Shown: positions 40,082 to 50,554, counted from the stretch's first letter. The stretch is 64,000 bases of DNA from Oegoconia quadripuncta (GCA_949316235.1 OX438752.1:754001-818000), one strand, 5' to 3'. Notes: generated by a model not told the origin, from the sequence alone. Program-made: numbers and translations.

Positions 40082-40299
40082 CAAAACATTATACATACAT
40101 ACATAAGGTCACGATCTATATCCCAAATAGTCAGAGATTCCTCAAGCATTACAAGTATAATGCTTGAAACAACATCCACGTTTCACCTTTAGAAATAATA
40201 CAAAAATTCACCCATCGGGAGGAGACGGGTTAGTTCTATTCTTTATTATATTCTATTTATTTATTCTATTTATTATATTCTATTATATTGTTGTGGGGA

Positions 40300-40930
40300 A
40301 CCGCTGCTGACATACATATTATTTTTGTTCTGTAGAAGCGTGCTATTCGTGCCATTTATAAATTAGGACCTAGAGTGCCTCTTAGAGATAAGTTTAAGGA
40401 AATTAATATCTTAACAATGGCATCTCGATACATTTATGAGAATTTGTTATATGCAAAAATATATAACCTTATTCGCTAAAAATAGTGATGGGCATAATGA
40501 TAATACAAGGAATAAGAGCCAGTCATCTGTTTATGTTAGCCGACTTCACAAAGTTCGTAAATCCTTCGAAGGGCAATGTATACGCTTTTATAATAAGGTT
40601 CCAGTAGACATTCAAAATTTGCCTTTAAATAAATTTAAAGCAATCATAAAACAGAAATTATTAGCAAAAGGCTATTATAAAATCACTGACTATTTGAATG
40701 ATAAGCAAGCATGGACATAGCTGTCTTATTATTCATATAATTATCAAATCACAAATTGTAACCCATAATCTGTTTAAAAGAGCAACCCTAGAGTTTCTTG
40801 CTCGTTCTTCTCTGGGGAGTCAACTTTGTGAATGAGCAGTAAATTTAAATGTAACATTAATATTAATAGTGACGTTTTCAAGTGATAATTTTATCCTATG
40901 GAATAAAATATTTCGATTTGATTTGATTTA
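40300..40930 (+). pseudogene. LINE-A RT C-terminus and 3' UTR
   Basis: GTGGGGAACCGCTGCTGACA (WGNAADI-type block) starts the homology near 40300. The frame at 40436-40720 encodes YITLFAKNSDGHNDNTRNKS, then FEGQCIRFYNKVPVDIQNLP and [20 protein letters not shown]. The 3' UTR has GGGTTACAATTTG in reverse order as in other copies and ends TTTCGATTTGATTTGATTT. Fewer breaks than elsewhere, so this is the best reference for the LINE-A tail. Confidence 0.75.
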
Positions 40931-40939
40931 TAATATTTT

Positions 40940-41550
40940 CGTGCCATAAAGAATATAATTATTCGTAACTACATACATTTAAAATACAATTGATAAATAA
41001 CGGTATGATTAACTTCCCTTAAAAAAATGTTGATTATAATTGAATTGGTACAGTCCGCTATCAATAATTTATTCCCTATTGAAGCCCAAGTGAAAGTATT
41101 CACTATCCTAAAAAAGCCTATATTAGGAAACATTAATCATGTTCCATGTTCCAAATTCAAAACATGTTAATTCCCTGTTCTAAAGTCTCTTGGACAAAAT
41201 GCTTACCTACGTTCGTTCATCGCTTTTCGATTAGATGAGATGAAAAATATTTGCGCCCGCGAATAATTAAAATTCAGTTCGGAATTTCGAACGAGATTAA
41301 CTGGTTTATTAAAAAGGTTATTTTCATAATTCCACGGTCGAGCGAACATCACACCGGTTGAGAGATGCGGTAAATTACCGCGGACGCATCCCGCTCGGCT
41401 GACCGCGCGGAAAATCGCATCGACACAGCAAAGCATAATTATTAGGAAAAATGGTGATACAAAAAAACATTATTATGAAAATATAACCACATCAAGTCAG
41501 CTGGACTACACATTCATAATCTTTTGTTTTGTTTATATTTAAAATTATCA
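40940..41550. other. Non-repetitive stretch with a CpG-containing patch
   Basis: Nothing here recurs in the window. 41200-41430 has raised CpG content and a 77-codon minus-strand frame of unfamiliar sequence with no exon signals I would trust. It may be host non-coding DNA. Confidence 0.35.
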
Positions 41551-41552
41551 AA

Positions 41553-42333
41553 ATCAAAATCAAAAATGCTTCATTTTGTAGGTACACAGGGTACACTTAA
41601 AATAGTCAGATTTTACATTTTTAAAGCTACTACTTGTTCAAAAGGCAATTTTCCCCTGAGAAGAACAAGCAAGAAACTCGAGAGGTCGCTCTTTTAAAAA
41701 AAGGTTTTTATATTACAAAATTATCAATTATTATTTTATATTATAATAATTCATTATTACTTAATTGTGAAATAGCGTGGTTATGCGAACGGGCTGTTTA
41801 TATCCATGAATGTTTATCATCTAAATAATCCGATATTTTATAATATGCTTTCTTAATAAGTTTCTGTTTTATAGTATCTAATTTATTGAAAGGAAGATTT
41901 TGTATATCAACAGGAACCTTATTGAAAAAGGGTATACATAGCCCTTTGAATGAATTACGGCCTTTGCGGAGGCGACATAAGTGACCTGCAAGTTTATCTT
42001 TATTTCTTTTATTGACATCATGTTTATCACTATTTTTCCTAAATGATACTATATTTATTTTACATACATTAGATTTTCAAAAATATATTGTGACGAAAAG
42101 GTTAGAATATTATACTCTTTAAATCTATCTCTAAGTGACACTGCAGGTCTCAATTGATAAATTGCGCGAACGGCTCGTTTTTGTAAAACAAAGATTGTAT
42201 TGATATCCGCGGCATTTCCCCACAGCAAGATACCGTAAGACATCAGGCTATGGAAATAACTAAAATATACTAATCTAGCAGTATTTACGTCCGATATTTG
42301 TCTAATTTTTTTGACTGCATACGCTGCAGAGCT
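41553..42333 (-). pseudogene. LINE-A, longest antisense copy
   Basis: Starts with the ATCAAAATCAAAATC tail, then the 3' UTR with GCAAGAAACTCGAGAGG. The minus-strand frame at 42055-42330 encodes AYAVKKIRQISDVNTARLVY, FSYFHSLMSYGILLWGNAAD and RAIYQLRPAVSLRDRFKEYN. Codons past that (KNIASFRKNSDKHD-type) follow in another frame. A sense LINE-B end abuts at 42335. Confidence 0.75.
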
Positions 42334-42334
42334 G

Positions 42335-42600
42335 AGATTCCACCCGTATATAGTTAATATACCGAACATTCGCACTAAGAAGTTCGACACTTCATTCATC
42401 ATCCGAACAGCCAAGGCATGGAACTCCCTTCCGGCGTCAGTCTTTCCTGAATCCTACAACCTTGGGATCTTCAAGAGCAGAGTGAATAGGCATTTACTGA
42501 GATCGCGTGCTTCATCTCCGACCACATCGTCACTTTCCATCAGGTGAGATTGTGGTCAAACGCGTATCCAGTCAATCATAAAAAAAAAAAAAAAAAAAAA
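42335..42600 (+). pseudogene. LINE-B RT C-terminus and tail
   Basis: Frame at 42311-42547: FHPYIVNIPNIRTKKFDTSF, IRTAKAWNSLPASVFPESYN and FKSRVNRHLL. The stop is followed by CATCAGGTGAGATTGTGG, TCAAACGCGTATCCAG and about 20 A. Confidence 0.75.
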
Positions 42601-42609
42601 TTCTTCGCC

Positions 42610-43150
42610 AATTTACGGATATGAGGACCCCATTGTATTAACTTATCTGACTCTTACGTTTCATTTTTCGTTTTCATATAATTATATTCAAAGTATCAAA
42701 GTATGTATGTATATCAAAGCAAATTAATTATCAAGGTATCACAACTTCAATAACAATTAAGCCTTCCAGGCTTACCAACTGTTCAAAAAAACAACCCTAA
42801 ATCGAATCGATAATCGAATCAGAAATAAGAAAAGCCAGAACTGGCTTCTTATTCCACGACTAGATATTTACCATTACGTCACAAAACTGTGAATAAAAAC
42901 AATAGTACTGCCATGAGAGATGGTCCTATCTCCCATTTCCTTCGAGGCGAATTTAGTTACTTGTCTGTCTACATATTCTGTGACATATCGCCTGCCTGAC
43001 CTAAGTATTTCTGGCATTGTAGGCCTAAAGGTCACACTCTAAATAGAATGCCTTTGTAACGGGGGATATGCTAAATAGGGGACTTGAATATATGATGTAT
43101 GAGCCTACCTACGGCTGCTTTAAAGTTATGTAATACCTACCTATTTCAAA
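42610..43150. other. Intergenic, nothing recognised
   Basis: No coding potential or shared repeat. Confidence 0.4.
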
Positions 43151-43154
43151 TGTA

Positions 43155-43260
43155 CTGTCCTTATACCGAAAGGTTGCCTAGAAGAGATCGCTTTTAGTGA
43201 TACGGTCGCCAAATTACTTTTTCTGAAACTGTATTTACTTTTCTGTTGTGCAATAAAGTG
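43155..43260 (+). mobile_element. LINE-D 3' UTR
   Basis: AGAAGAGATCGCTTTTAGTG, ACGGTCGCCAAATT and GTGCAATAAAGTGTATTTG, immediately followed by a pentanucleotide array. Confidence 0.75.
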
Positions 43261-43550
43261 TATTTGTATTGTATTGTATTGTGTTGTGTTGTGTTGTGTT
43301 GTGATGTGATGTGATGTGTTGTGTTTGTTGTGTTGTGTTGTGTTGTGTTGTGTTGTGTTGTGTTGTGTTGTGTTGTGTTGTGTTGTGTTTTGTTGTGTTT
43401 TGTTGTGTTGTGTTGTGTTGTGTTGTGTTGTGCTGTGTTGTGCTGTGCTGTGCTGTGGTGTGCTGTGCTGTGCTGTGCTGTGCTGCGCTGTGCTGCGCTG
43501 CACCGCGCCGTGCCGTGCCGTGCCATGCTGTGTTGTGTTGTATTGTATTA
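43261..43550. repeat. Pentanucleotide array (TTGTG)n with graded variants
   Basis: About 58 five-base units starting as TATTG, then TGTTG, then TGCTG, then TGCCG/CGCCG and back to TGTTG and TATTG. It is continuous with the LINE-D tail. The cysteine- and valine-rich (plus) and histidine/glutamine/threonine-rich (minus) frames across it are artefacts of period-5 repetition. Confidence 0.95.
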
Positions 43551-43632
43551 ACACAACAATACTATTAGCATTGCTACTTGGCGGCAGATTTATAGATAAG
43601 ATGGTGGTAGTTAGCAAGGCGGACATTTAAAA
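43551..43632 (-). mobile_element. SINE-1 internal fragment
   Basis: ACACAACAATACTATTAGCA through GGCGGCAGATTTATAGATAA to GCGGACATTTAAAAT, about 80 bp of the SINE-1 middle, joined to the end of the pentanucleotide array. Confidence 0.65.
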
Positions 43633-43639
43633 TCTATCT

Positions 43640-44200
43640 TTCATAATCACCCCCATATACTTCTGAATGATCTCATCTCCAGTGCATTAATTCTACTGAA
43701 ATGTTGTTTCATTCAAGGACAATACTTTTAATGTTTGGAGCACCTTTGATATATCTGTGACCACCTAATTTGGAATAAAGGTCGTGACGTTGTTTGTTAC
43801 CGATATATTATTAAATCATTGTTTTTCAATAATCATTTGCTTTTCGGATATTCATTTAGCAGGACCCATAATGTGTAGGTAGCAATTAGACCACCAGCTA
43901 ATTAATATATAGCTATAGGCCCGAAATTCTATCAGATTGGTTGTCAACAAAGTCCTGAAGCTATCATGCATGGCGGGTCAATCTACCCACCCCATACGTC
44001 CCTTATCGACCGCCACCCTCTCTCAACAAAACATTACCTAGCCCTCACATGCGGCTCCACCCGACTAGAATTAGTTCGTCGTCCCGAAGATTTCCTTATG
44101 TGCCAATGCTGAAGAGAGGATACCTAATATTATTATTCAGTATAATTATACAATAAAATATATATCTCAAATCACAATTTTAACCCAAAACCTACTAAAA
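43640..44200. other. Intergenic, nothing recognised
   Basis: No coding frame or shared repeat was found. Confidence 0.4.
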
Positions 44201-44207
44201 CGACTAA

Positions 44208-44600
44208 AGTCAAAGTCAAATTCTTTATTTTGTAGGTACACAGAACAGAGTACACGTAAAATAGTCAATTTTACATTTTTTAAGCTACTGCTTGTTCAAA
44301 ATGCACTATTCCCCTGAGAAGAACAAGCAAGAAACTCGAAGGGTTGCTCTTTTAAAATCAGTCGTTGATTTAACGTAACGGTTTTTATATTACAAAAAGG
44401 TTTTCATATTTCATTATTAATTGCGAAATAGCCTGGCATGCGAACGATCTGATTATGTCCAGGGATGATTATCATCTAAACAGTCTGATATTTTATAATA
44501 TGCGTTGTTTATAAGTTTCTGTTTTATAGTATCTTTAAATTTATCGAGAGGGAGATTTTGTATATCAACTGGAACGTTATTGAAAAGGTTGACGAACCTT
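44208..44600 (-). mobile_element. LINE-A 3' UTR and last codons
   Basis: AAAGTCAAAGTCAAATTC tail, GAAGAACAAGCAAGAAACTC, TTTCATTATTAATTGCG, then TAGTATCTTTAAATTTATCG and TTTTGTATATCAAC, the reverse of the last LINE-A codons. More diverged than the 41.6-kb copy. Confidence 0.7.
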
Positions 44601-44899
44601 ATTAAGGTAGACGATTGGTTCTGCATTCGTTTTTAAGCTCCGACGGAAAAAGAAAGAAAGTAAGAAACTGTTTATTCGCCACTTCGACACATATACAACA
44701 ATTGTTAGGCAAATAAAATAACAGAACACTCAGATAAGTGTCGCAGCAGCGAAAGGGAAACGACTCAGCTATATGCTGAGCTTATAAGGGCTCAGCGCTG
44801 GTTTACTATCGCACCCAGAGCAGACGAGTTACCGTCGCTACTTGCATAAAGAGAATTAAATAAATACATAAAGATACTTGTTATGTGACATACAACTGA

Positions 44900-45120
44900 T
44901 ATATATGTAAACCGATGGGTGTTATATGTTTGACGGCGTTGCGTGTGTGTATGTGTCCAGTCTTTATCCGGATGTACTATTTCAGTTATGAGTGGACGTC
45001 CGAAATCCGTAGGCGAGCGAAAGTCGCAGATATAGCTCAGCGGATTAACAAGTTGCAGTGGCTGTGGGCCTGTGGGCAGGGTACATAGCTAGACAAACTG
45101 ATGGCCAATGGGGGCATTAA
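44900..45120 (+). pseudogene. RTE LINE remnant
   Basis: AAAGTCGCAGATATAGCTCA reads KVADIAQRINKLQWLW, with GYIARQTDGQWG a little further, the RTE block (W)AGHIARxTDGRW. A small internal duplication (GGGCCTGTGGGCAGGG) disrupts it. Confidence 0.55.
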
Positions 45121-45189
45121 AAATATATATACACATGCCAAATTACAGCTTTCTTGTACTAAGAGCCTCTGCGGTAAACCGCGGATTTA

Positions 45190-45300
45190 ACCTAACCCAA
45201 ATGTGTTGGGGTTTCCGGCTCAATACGCTTCCACCTTCGACCTCATCGTCTCTTAACATCAGGTGTGATTGAGGTCAAGTAGGAACCCGTCGTGCATAAT
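45190..45300 (+). mobile_element. SINE-1 3' part
   Basis: CCCAAATGTGTTGGGGTTTC to ACCCGTCGTGCATAATAAT, without the head; A-rich tail TAATAATAAAAAAAAA. Confidence 0.65.
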
Positions 45301-45654
45301 AATAAAAAAAAATAATAGACAGACGGACATGGCGAAGCATTGTTGACTACGGAACTCTAAAAAACCACCCCATATCCCAGCTCGTTCATAGCCATTCCCA
45401 ATCGAAACTTTCCGTCGAGACTTCCCACTGTAAAGCATTGTGCTGATTATTTCACATACTTATCCCGTAATAATGTGGAAGATGGAATTCCTTTTATTAT
45501 TTCTCGATGACGGCGAAGACACGAGGATAATGTATTGTAAGATTGCGTATGTCTTAGTGGATCTTCCTGAATTTTAATCCCAACACTATGTATTCGTACA
45601 ACATATTGTCTAGACAACCTTTGCAACTTAAGTAGTTCCGTCTTACTCGCTCAG

Positions 45655-45760
45655 GGAGCTTCGGTGGCACAGCGGTTAGGACCTTGTTCTGATCTATGAG
45701 TTCTGATTATGGTTCAAACCCTCTCCCTGTGAGTGTGCGCCAATAGTGGAGACGTGTAAG
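45655..45760 (+). mobile_element. Possible SINE-5 head (tRNA-like)
   Basis: GGAGCTTCGGTGGCACAGCG, GTTAGGACCTTGTTC and ATGGTTCAAACCCTCTCCCT have an A-box (GTGGCACAGCGG) and a near B-box (GGTTCAAACCC). It is a tRNA-derived SINE head of another family; only one copy is here. Confidence 0.5.
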
Positions 45761-45979
45761 GCTGTTGATGAAGAAAATCAAGCCGGTGCGTAATGCAGCT
45801 TGCATGAGTACAGTCAGGACATGAAATGTTGTTACCCATAGCTTATTTTGCCTTGCACGATATTATTAAAATAATGGATATAGAGCGTTAGGGGTATACT
45901 TGTAGCTGCAGCTGACTGTACCTATATCTATAATATGTGAGAAGTTCCCTCAATACTTCATAGATCAGAACAGGGTTCA

Positions 45980-46715
45980 ACCGCCTCCGTGGCTCAATGT
46001 ATACAACATTGGGTTTACGATTCGGAGGTCGCTGGTTCGATCCCCAGCGGGGTACATGTTTAAGTACTCGATTTGGTTGGTGGTAGGGCATTTTAAATGT
46101 CCGCCTGGCTAGCTACTACCATCTTATCTAAATCTGCCGCCAAGCAGCAATGTTAATAGCATTGTTATGTCCCGGTTGTTATAGATAAGGTAGTCCAAAA
46201 AGTAAGGTTGGGTTGCGGGTCAGTACGCTTCCACTTTCGGCCTCATCTCTTGGGTTGCGGGTCTGTACGCTTCCCCTTACGGCCTCATCTCTTGTGTTGC
46301 GGGTCAGTACGCTTCCCCTTACGGCCTCATCTCTTGGGTTGCGGGTCAGTACGCTTCCCCTTACGGCCTCATCTTTTGGGTTGCGGGTCAGTACGCTTCC
46401 ACTTTTGGCCTCAGCTTCACTTAACATCAGGTGTGATTGAGGTAAACCACTGTAGCAGGTGGTTTATTAGAGACTAGAAGTCGCATTAACAAAATCCATA
46501 GTGGCCTAACTGTCTGCACAATTCAAAGCCTACAATGTCGCAATCTCCTCATGCATAGACCTAGAAAACTACAAAATGCTTACTCGACAGCATTCAAGGT
46601 ATTCCCCCAAATCGCAGAATAGACGATTTTAAATGTGAATATTAAATTACATGAACACACATCATGCCGGAGGGCATTAACTTTTTCCATATCTACGACG
46701 AAGCGAATAATTGTA
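45980..46715 (+). mobile_element. SINE-1 long form with 42-bp VNTR (5 units)
   Basis: Head AACCGCCTCCGTGGCTCAAT, B-box GGTTCGATCCCC, the normal SINE-1 body to TCCCGGTTGTTATAGATAAG, then five 42-bp units (46209-46418), the CACTTAACATCAGGTGTGAT end, and a 280-bp extension to about 46715 shared with 6321-6600. Frames across the VNTR are periodic (GSVLTRN...DEAVR) and not genes. No A-tail at the end; AATAATTGTATTTAGG closes the shared part. Confidence 0.8.
46209..46418 (+). repeat. 42-bp VNTR inside SINE-1 long form
   Basis: Units start at 46209, 46251, 46293, 46335 and 46377. Each is GGGTTGCGGGTCAGTACGCT followed by TCC..TACGGCCTCATCTCT. Central units share CCCCTTACGG while the outer ones have CACTTTCGG/CACTTTTGG, the SINE-1 consensus, so new units arose in the middle. 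The minus-strand copy at 6.6 kb has only three. Confidence 0.9.
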
Positions 46716-46767
46716 TTTAGGATAGCAAATCATGTATGTCTAGGACATTAATAAATAATATAATAAA

Positions 46768-47003
46768 TAATAAATATTTAGGACACTTACACCAATCATC
46801 TAGTCCCAAACTAAGCAAAGTTTGTGCTATGGATACTAGATAACGGATAAACATACATAAATATTTATATAAACATCCAAGACTCGGGAATAAATGTTCA
46901 TATTCATCATACAAACATTTACCCGTCGCGGGATTCGAACCCGCAACCGTTGGTTTCGCTGATAGGGTGACTATCCACTACACCAATCGGTCGTCATTGA
47001 TTT
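46768..47003 (-). mobile_element. SINE-3, full length
   Basis: Antisense: AATAAATATTTAGGACACTT, CTAGTCCCAAACTAAGC, ACATCCAAGACTCGGGAAT, GGGATTCGAACCCGCAACCG (intact B-box) and GACTATCCACTACACCAATC at the head. Both pol III boxes look intact. Confidence 0.8.
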
Positions 47004-47009
47004 GGTCAA

Positions 47010-47820
47010 TACCTTTATCCGAGTTTTTTAGCGGTCCGTAAAGAAAACGGCAAAACGAAACAAACCACGAAATTTGGAGCAATTTTAAGCTAACTCAATA
47101 AATAAAGGTACCTATAGACAAACCCTCTTGAGTTTCTCGCTAGCTCTTCTCAGTAGTGGTCGCGTTCCGAGCTAGTGGTAGTTTAAAAAACAAATGACGT
47201 TCATAAGTGCATATTGTATTTAATTGCCTACATGAATAAATGATTTTCATTTCATTTCATTGTTGGCTATTTATTAACTATATCACGAAAACACCACTCC
47301 ACATACACTCCACACTATCACACGTATACACACTTAAGACACATATTTAAAACACCACACCCTTCTGGATTGTTTTCAATTTCATAAAATCTTACTAGGT
47401 ACTATAACAAAATTACAAATTTTACAAATTAGTTTATTCAACTCCGCTCCCTACGCGTACTGCTGAGATTGTAACCCCTTATATTCCTTCTCTAAATATA
47501 CATTAAGTATAATGTTATAGTGGAATTTTGTGATGTCTGATTTATTATCTACTATTTTTAATTATTTAACATATTTCATAATACTATTGTTAAATGTTTA
47601 TCGCTAGATTTGCATGTCGTGGTTACTTATAAATTCAGGCGGCCAATGCACTATGTATATAGCGCATGCGCATAGTGTACAACTGCGTTTTTGCCACATT
47701 GGATTGGTACGGGTCAATCTTGTTGGTAATCCTAAAATAAATAATTTATATAAACTTTAAATTAGACTCCTGAAAACAATTGTACCCTTAAATCAAAATA
47801 TTCATATGACTACATCGACC
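47010..47820. other. Intergenic, nothing firm
   Basis: ACCCTCTTGAGTTTCTCGCT at about 47120 is a weak echo of the LINE-A 3' UTR. The rest, including GCGCATGCGCATAGTG near 47665, is unassigned. Confidence 0.35.
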
Positions 47821-47828
47821 ACTACTTT

Positions 47829-48251
47829 AACCTCCTCCGTGGCTCAATGTAAATAAAATAGAGTTTACGTAGGAGGTCGCGGGTTCGATCCCCAGCGGGG
47901 TATATGTTTCGTACTCGGTTTGGTTGGTGGTAGGGCATTTATCTAAGTCTGCCGCCAAACAGCAATTTTAATAGCATTATTGTGTTCCGGTTGTCAGTAT
48001 CTCTGACAACCGGAACACAATAATGCTATTAAAATTGCTGTTTGGCGGCAGATTTAGATAAGATGGTAGTAGGTAGCTAGCCAGGCGGACATTTCAAATG
48101 CCCTACCACCAACCAAACCGAGCACTTAAACATGTACCCCGCTGGAGATCGAACCCGCGACCTCCGAATCGTAAACTCAATGTTGTTTACGTTAAGCCAC
48201 GGAGGCGGTTGATTGAGGTCAAGTACCAATCCGTTGTGCATTAAAAAAAAA
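47829..48251. mobile_element. SINE-1 with inverted duplication (foldback SINE)
   Basis: Sense SINE-1 5' half (47829-47998), then its inverted copy (48001-48209), then the sense 3' end GATTGAGGTCAAGTACC with an A-tail (48211-48251). The arms meet at CCGGTTGTCAG/CTGACAACCGG around 47999. Both arms share private changes relative to other SINE-1 copies (TTTTAATAGCATTATTG instead of TGTTAATAGCATTGTTG), showing that one arm was copied from the other. The left arm lacks about 36 bp of the TAGCTACCACC region that the right arm retains. Confidence 0.85.
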
Positions 48252-48284
48252 AGGGTTATGATGAACAGGGACCACACTGGAAGT

Positions 48285-48450
48285 ATTTCTTTCCATCAGG
48301 TGAGATTGTGGTCAAACGCGAATGCAAACAGCCAGTGTCTCAAATAAGTTCAGGTTTCCAGGTCAGTACGCTTCCACTTTCGGCCTCATCTTCACTTAAC
48401 ATGAAATGTGATTGAGGCCAAGTGCAAAACCGTGGTGCATAATGAAAACA
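48285..48450 (+). mobile_element. LINE-B tail scrap and SINE-1 3' fragment
   Basis: TTTCCATCAGGTGAGATTGT and GGTCAAACGCGAATGC (LINE-B, no A-tail), followed at about 48355 by SINE-1 AGGTCAGTACGCTTCCACT to GTGCATAATGAAAAC. Confidence 0.6.
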
Positions 48451-48507
48451 AAACTAATTATTTAAACATTGCAAAGAACTGCCAGTGCGGAGTAAAATAT
48501 AACTCCT

Positions 48508-48665
48508 TTTTTTATATATAAGAGGGCGGCAAACGAGCATGCGGATCACGCAACACCAAAAGGGTCACAGATGCGTTGCCGGCCTTTGAGGAAGGTGTAG
48601 GCTCGTTTCTTGAAGGTTCCAATGTCGTACTCGTTCGGGAATACCGCTGCAGGAAGTCCGTTCCT
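48508..48665 (-). mobile_element. LINE-C 3' end
   Basis: TTTTTTTATATATAAGAGGG, CGGCAAACGAGCATGCGG, ending at CAGGAAGTCCGTTCC. It has the same roughly 36-bp gap as the 36.9-kb copy. Confidence 0.7.
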
Positions 48666-48699
48666 CGCAATATTAAAGGAGAAACATTGTAAATTAAAC

Positions 48700-49430
48700 A
48701 CATGAATATCTTATGACGACCTGTTTGGTTTTTTTTTTTTTTTTAAATATGAGGAATTATAAAACAAGCGAATAAAAAAAAACTTTGCGACTGATGATGA
48801 CATACTGTTTTAATAACTTGAGCGGTATGTATTTGAGTAAGCGAATAATTAACTTAACTAACGACGAATATTGATTAACATGTAAGAATTACATTTGTCA
48901 TTTATTGAAAAAAATACAGGACGTAACGTTGACACTCAAACAAATATTAGGTCGCTCCAATATTATGAAGCTTCTCATTTTGTTTTTTAAGTAACTCAAA
49001 TTAATGTTTGTAAGTTGCTGTTCTGTTGATTTCTCGTCACTCGCAGTCAGTCGGTCACTTAGTAATACTTTAACCTAAATTATTTAATTTTGAAACTTCA
49101 AAATGTAATTTACAGTCACTCGTTTTATTGCTACCCGAAAAATATTACCCTCCTTCGTTGGACAGTCGGGTAAAAAAACGAATATACCTTTACTTATTCA
49201 CTTAACTCTCAAAACCATCACTTTATCCGTCTTACCAAAGTCATTCCTCGGTGGAAACTAAGTGTTTCGGACCCCATAAATCCCCTAAACAGTTTATGGG
49301 CCATTCGGGATCACTATATCTCCCAATTTGAAAACTTACGATCCTGGAACGACGCTAAATTTCTTGGAAACGAGCTTGTGTCTCGGTGGAAAAGGAATAT
49401 GCGAGCAATAAGTGCGGCTAAACCTAGTTT
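48700..49430. other. Unique-looking AT-rich DNA
   Basis: Nothing matches the rest of the window and no coding frame is convincing. CCTCGGTGGAAACTAAGTG near 49245 lies in a slightly less AT-rich patch. Confidence 0.4.
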
Positions 49431-49433
49431 TTT

Positions 49434-49526
49434 ACCGCCTCCGTGGCTCAATGTAAACAACATTGGGTTTACAATTCGAAGGTCGCGGGTTTGATCCCCA
49501 GCGGGGTACATGTTTAAGTACTCGGT
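49434..49526 (+). mobile_element. SINE-1 5' head
   Basis: ACCGCCTCCGTGGCTCAATG, B-box GGTTTGATCCCC (one change), CAGCGGGGTACATG, ending at TAAGTACTCGGT. Confidence 0.7.
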
Positions 49527-49579
49527 AAGAAGTTGTGTGAGTGTGTCCAATTTTTGACCCGCAATGTGTGATCCGACTT

Positions 49580-49735
49580 TCTTTTTTTTATGCGCAACGG
49601 GTTATAGTCTTGACCTCAATCACACCTGATATTAAGTGTAGACACTGAAACCCCATCTTATTTGAGGGACTGGCTATCTTATATCTACGACCGGAACACA
49701 ACAATGCTATTAACATTGCTGTTTGGCGGCAGACT
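49580..49735 (-). mobile_element. SINE-1 3' half with deletion
   Basis: TTTTTTTTATGCGCAACGGG to TTTGGCGGCAGACTTG. The GGTGGAAGCGTACTGACC block is missing (GTGTAGACACTGAAACC instead). Confidence 0.65.
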
Positions 49736-50055
49736 TGTACCGGGAGACCATCATTATGTGGTAGAAGGTTCTGAGAAATATGAATCACATCGCACGCCTC
49801 TCATAACGATTTCAGAGAACAAATTTATCGAGTCTACCGTCACCCCAAATTGTTTTATTAATCTACCTCATTTTCCTTATTGACTTTTCTATCGGGGAAC
49901 AAGCAGGATGTCCAAAGGGTCAAAAGCTTTATTTTTAGGTACACTTAAAATAATCAATTTTACATTTTTTTTAAGCTACTGCTTGTCCAAAATGCTAATC
50001 GCCCGAGAAGAACAAGCAAGAAGGATTGCTCTTAACAAAACCGTTTTATTTTTAT

Positions 50056-50326
50056 TAAAAATAAATAAATAAATATCCTTACACCTACACACAGCGCCAT
50101 CTAGTTCCACACTAAGCAACTAGGCTTGTACTATAGATACCGGATGGTTGATAAACTACGCAAATACTTTTTTTTTTGTAAATAAATTCACATTTAGATG
50201 AAAAACATCCATAACTCGGGAACACATCTCTGTATTCATCATACAAACATATGCCTCTAGCGGGATACGAACCCGAGACCTTTTGGTATAGCAGCAGAGT
50301 GTCTAACCACTACACCAAACAGGTCG
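50056..50326 (-). mobile_element. SINE-2 copy, first of a tandem pair
   Basis: Antisense: CACACAGCGCCATCTAGTTC, ACCGGATGGTTGATAAAC, CTAGCGGGATACGAACCC (B-box mutated in one base), head CTAACCACTACACCAAACAG. Confidence 0.75.
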
Positions 50327-50332
50327 TTTTCC

Positions 50333-50554
50333 ATAGTAAGCAACTATAGGCTTGTGTTGTGGATACCAGACGGTTGATGTACTACATAAATATATTTTTT
50401 TTTGTAAATAAATACTTATTATAAATGTAATCATCCATAACTCGGGTACACATGTCCGTATTCATCACACAAACATATGCCCCTAGCGGGATTCGAACCC
50501 GCAACTTTTTGGTATAGTGGTCAGGGTTGCTAACCACTACACCAAACAGGTCGT
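50333..50554 (-). mobile_element. SINE-2 copy, second of a tandem pair
   Basis: TAGTAAGCAACTATAGGCTT, GGTTGATGTACTACATAAAT, CCTAGCGGGATTCGAACCCG (intact B-box), head CTAACCACTACACCAAACAG. It begins inside the SINE-2 body, i.e. without its own 3' end, so an unequal duplication is as likely as a second insertion. Confidence 0.75.

Noticed and set aside
43141..43630. Cys/Val-rich and His/Gln/Thr-rich frames of 76-161 codons
   Set aside because: Period-5 repetition keeps all frames open; they mirror the pentanucleotide array.
46179..46477. Arg/Ser-rich periodic frames on both strands
   Set aside because: They translate the 42-bp SINE VNTR (a multiple of three), which keeps all frames open.
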